Below, piece after piece: positions 63,782 through 64,000 of a stretch of 64,000 nt of DNA. Source of the stretch: Pseudomonas sp. CC6-YY-74 (GTDB lineage: Bacteria; Pseudomonadota; Gammaproteobacteria; Pseudomonadales; Pseudomonadaceae). The notes under the pieces are model-generated. The model was not told where the DNA came from. It saw only the letters and a list, made by a program, of their open reading frames with translations, and ran no database searches. The stretch covers positions 2,642,001 to 2,706,000 of the forward strand of contig NZ_CP019947.1 of assembly GCF_002025205.1 (NCBI RefSeq), in the 5' to 3' direction. A program made the translations under genes and the position numbers. Numbering within the stretch: position 1 is the first letter of the stretch; every line of letters starts with the position of its first letter.

Positions 63782-64000
63782 GTGGACAACGCTCACCCTG
63801 GCTTTCTGCTCGGCCTGCTGATTTTCCTGCTCGCCTGCTCGGCGTTCTTCTCCAGCTCGGAAACCGGCATCCTCAGCCTCAACCGCTATCGCCTGCGCCA
63901 TCTGGCCAAAGAAGGCCACCGTGGCGCCAAGCGGGTCAGCGACCTGCTCAGCCGCCCGGATCGCCTGCTCGGCACCATTCTGATCGGCAACAACTTCGTC
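63782..64000 (+). CDS. HlyC/CorC-family transporter (CNNM-type), 3' end outside window
   Basis: From GTG 63782 the first 73 residues read GFLLGLLIFLLACSAFFSSS, then ETGILSLNRYRLRHLAKEGH and DRLLGTILIGNNFV. This is the start of the DUF21 membrane domain of CorB/CorC/YfjD-type proteins linked to Mg2+/Co2+ transport. CBS and CorC domains would follow beyond base 64000. It is co-directional with ypjD. Confidence 0.85.
   Translation, partial: MDNAHPGFLLGLLIFLLACSAFFSSSETGILSLNRYRLRHLAKEGHRGAKRVSDLLSRPDRLLGTILIGNNFV

Noticed and set aside
1..64000. CRISPR array, tRNA or rRNA genes, complete prophage
   Set aside because: I saw no regularly spaced repeat array, no tRNA-like cloverleaf and no phage structural genes. 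Mobile-element traces are limited to the island recombinase and dead IS/integrase pieces.

Overview
The window is chromosomal DNA of a Pseudomonas-type gammaproteobacterium. Most genes are GC-rich, and three blocks match the gene order I recall from P. aeruginosa PAO1. Block one is gpx-slyD-ackA-pta-acyltransferase-OmpA lipoprotein (PA0838 to PA0833). Block two is lysS-prfB with a TetR gene and a lipoprotein gene (around PA3698-PA3701). Block three is recJ-yaeQ and thrC-hom-dsbC-xerD-antiporter, then rplS-trmD-rimM-rpsP-ffh (PA3725-PA3748). No rRNA, tRNA or CRISPR array was seen.

Region 1-6.27 kb is an AT-richer accessory island. It holds the end of an SF2 helicase-like gene with a C-terminal helix-turn-helix, a small serine recombinase behind a cluster of TGACACA sites, and a probable phage-defence pair. 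The pair is a putAbiC-like membrane protein (frameshifted in a T6 run) whose stop overlaps the start of a DUF262 (GmrS-like) protein. The island ends inside cysZ, of which only the 3' end is left. From 6.5 to 10 kb lie a fatty-acid hydroxylase/SRPBCC fusion (frameshifted), a divergent LysR regulator and a GT4 glycosyltransferase (frameshifted), followed by a hairpin-rich spacer. From 10.5 to 26.1 kb come a TetR-controlled old yellow enzyme, stress and folding enzymes, the acetate overflow pathway (ackA-pta), a CHASE-type hybrid kinase next to a REC-PAS-GGDEF-EAL protein, an OmpA-like lipoprotein and a metallo-hydrolase.

From 26.1 to 31.1 kb a protein phosphatase, a membrane Ser/Thr kinase and a twin-FHA protein form a signalling module like the type VI secretion regulators PppA-PpkA-Fha, but without secretion genes beside them. 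Remnants of an integrase and of IS3, IS1380 and IS1182 elements flank it, at a point where PAO1-type synteny jumps. From 31 to 38 kb are an AIM24 protein, a QEGLA-motif protein, a lipoprotein, a TetR regulator, lysS and prfB (with its programmed frameshift). From 38 to 47 kb are a GMC oxidoreductase and a complete ydcSTUV-patD-type operon for putrescine or 4-aminobutyraldehyde, preceded by a decayed copy of the 3' half of its own aldehyde dehydrogenase gene. From 47 to 64 kb the window is mostly housekeeping, with a LapG-type protease, recJ, yaeQ, a CoA-transferase, threonine biosynthesis, dsbC, xerD, an antiporter, ribosome/SRP genes, ypjD and the start of a CorC-like gene.

Genes that clearly work together are the TetR-OYE pair (shared 13-bp operator), the kinase-phosphatase-FHA trio, the ydc operon, hom-thrC, xerD-dsbC and rpsP-rimM-trmD-rplS. 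Intergenic DNA carries several repeat families. One occurs three times, each time starting directly after the stop codon of a gene on the same strand.
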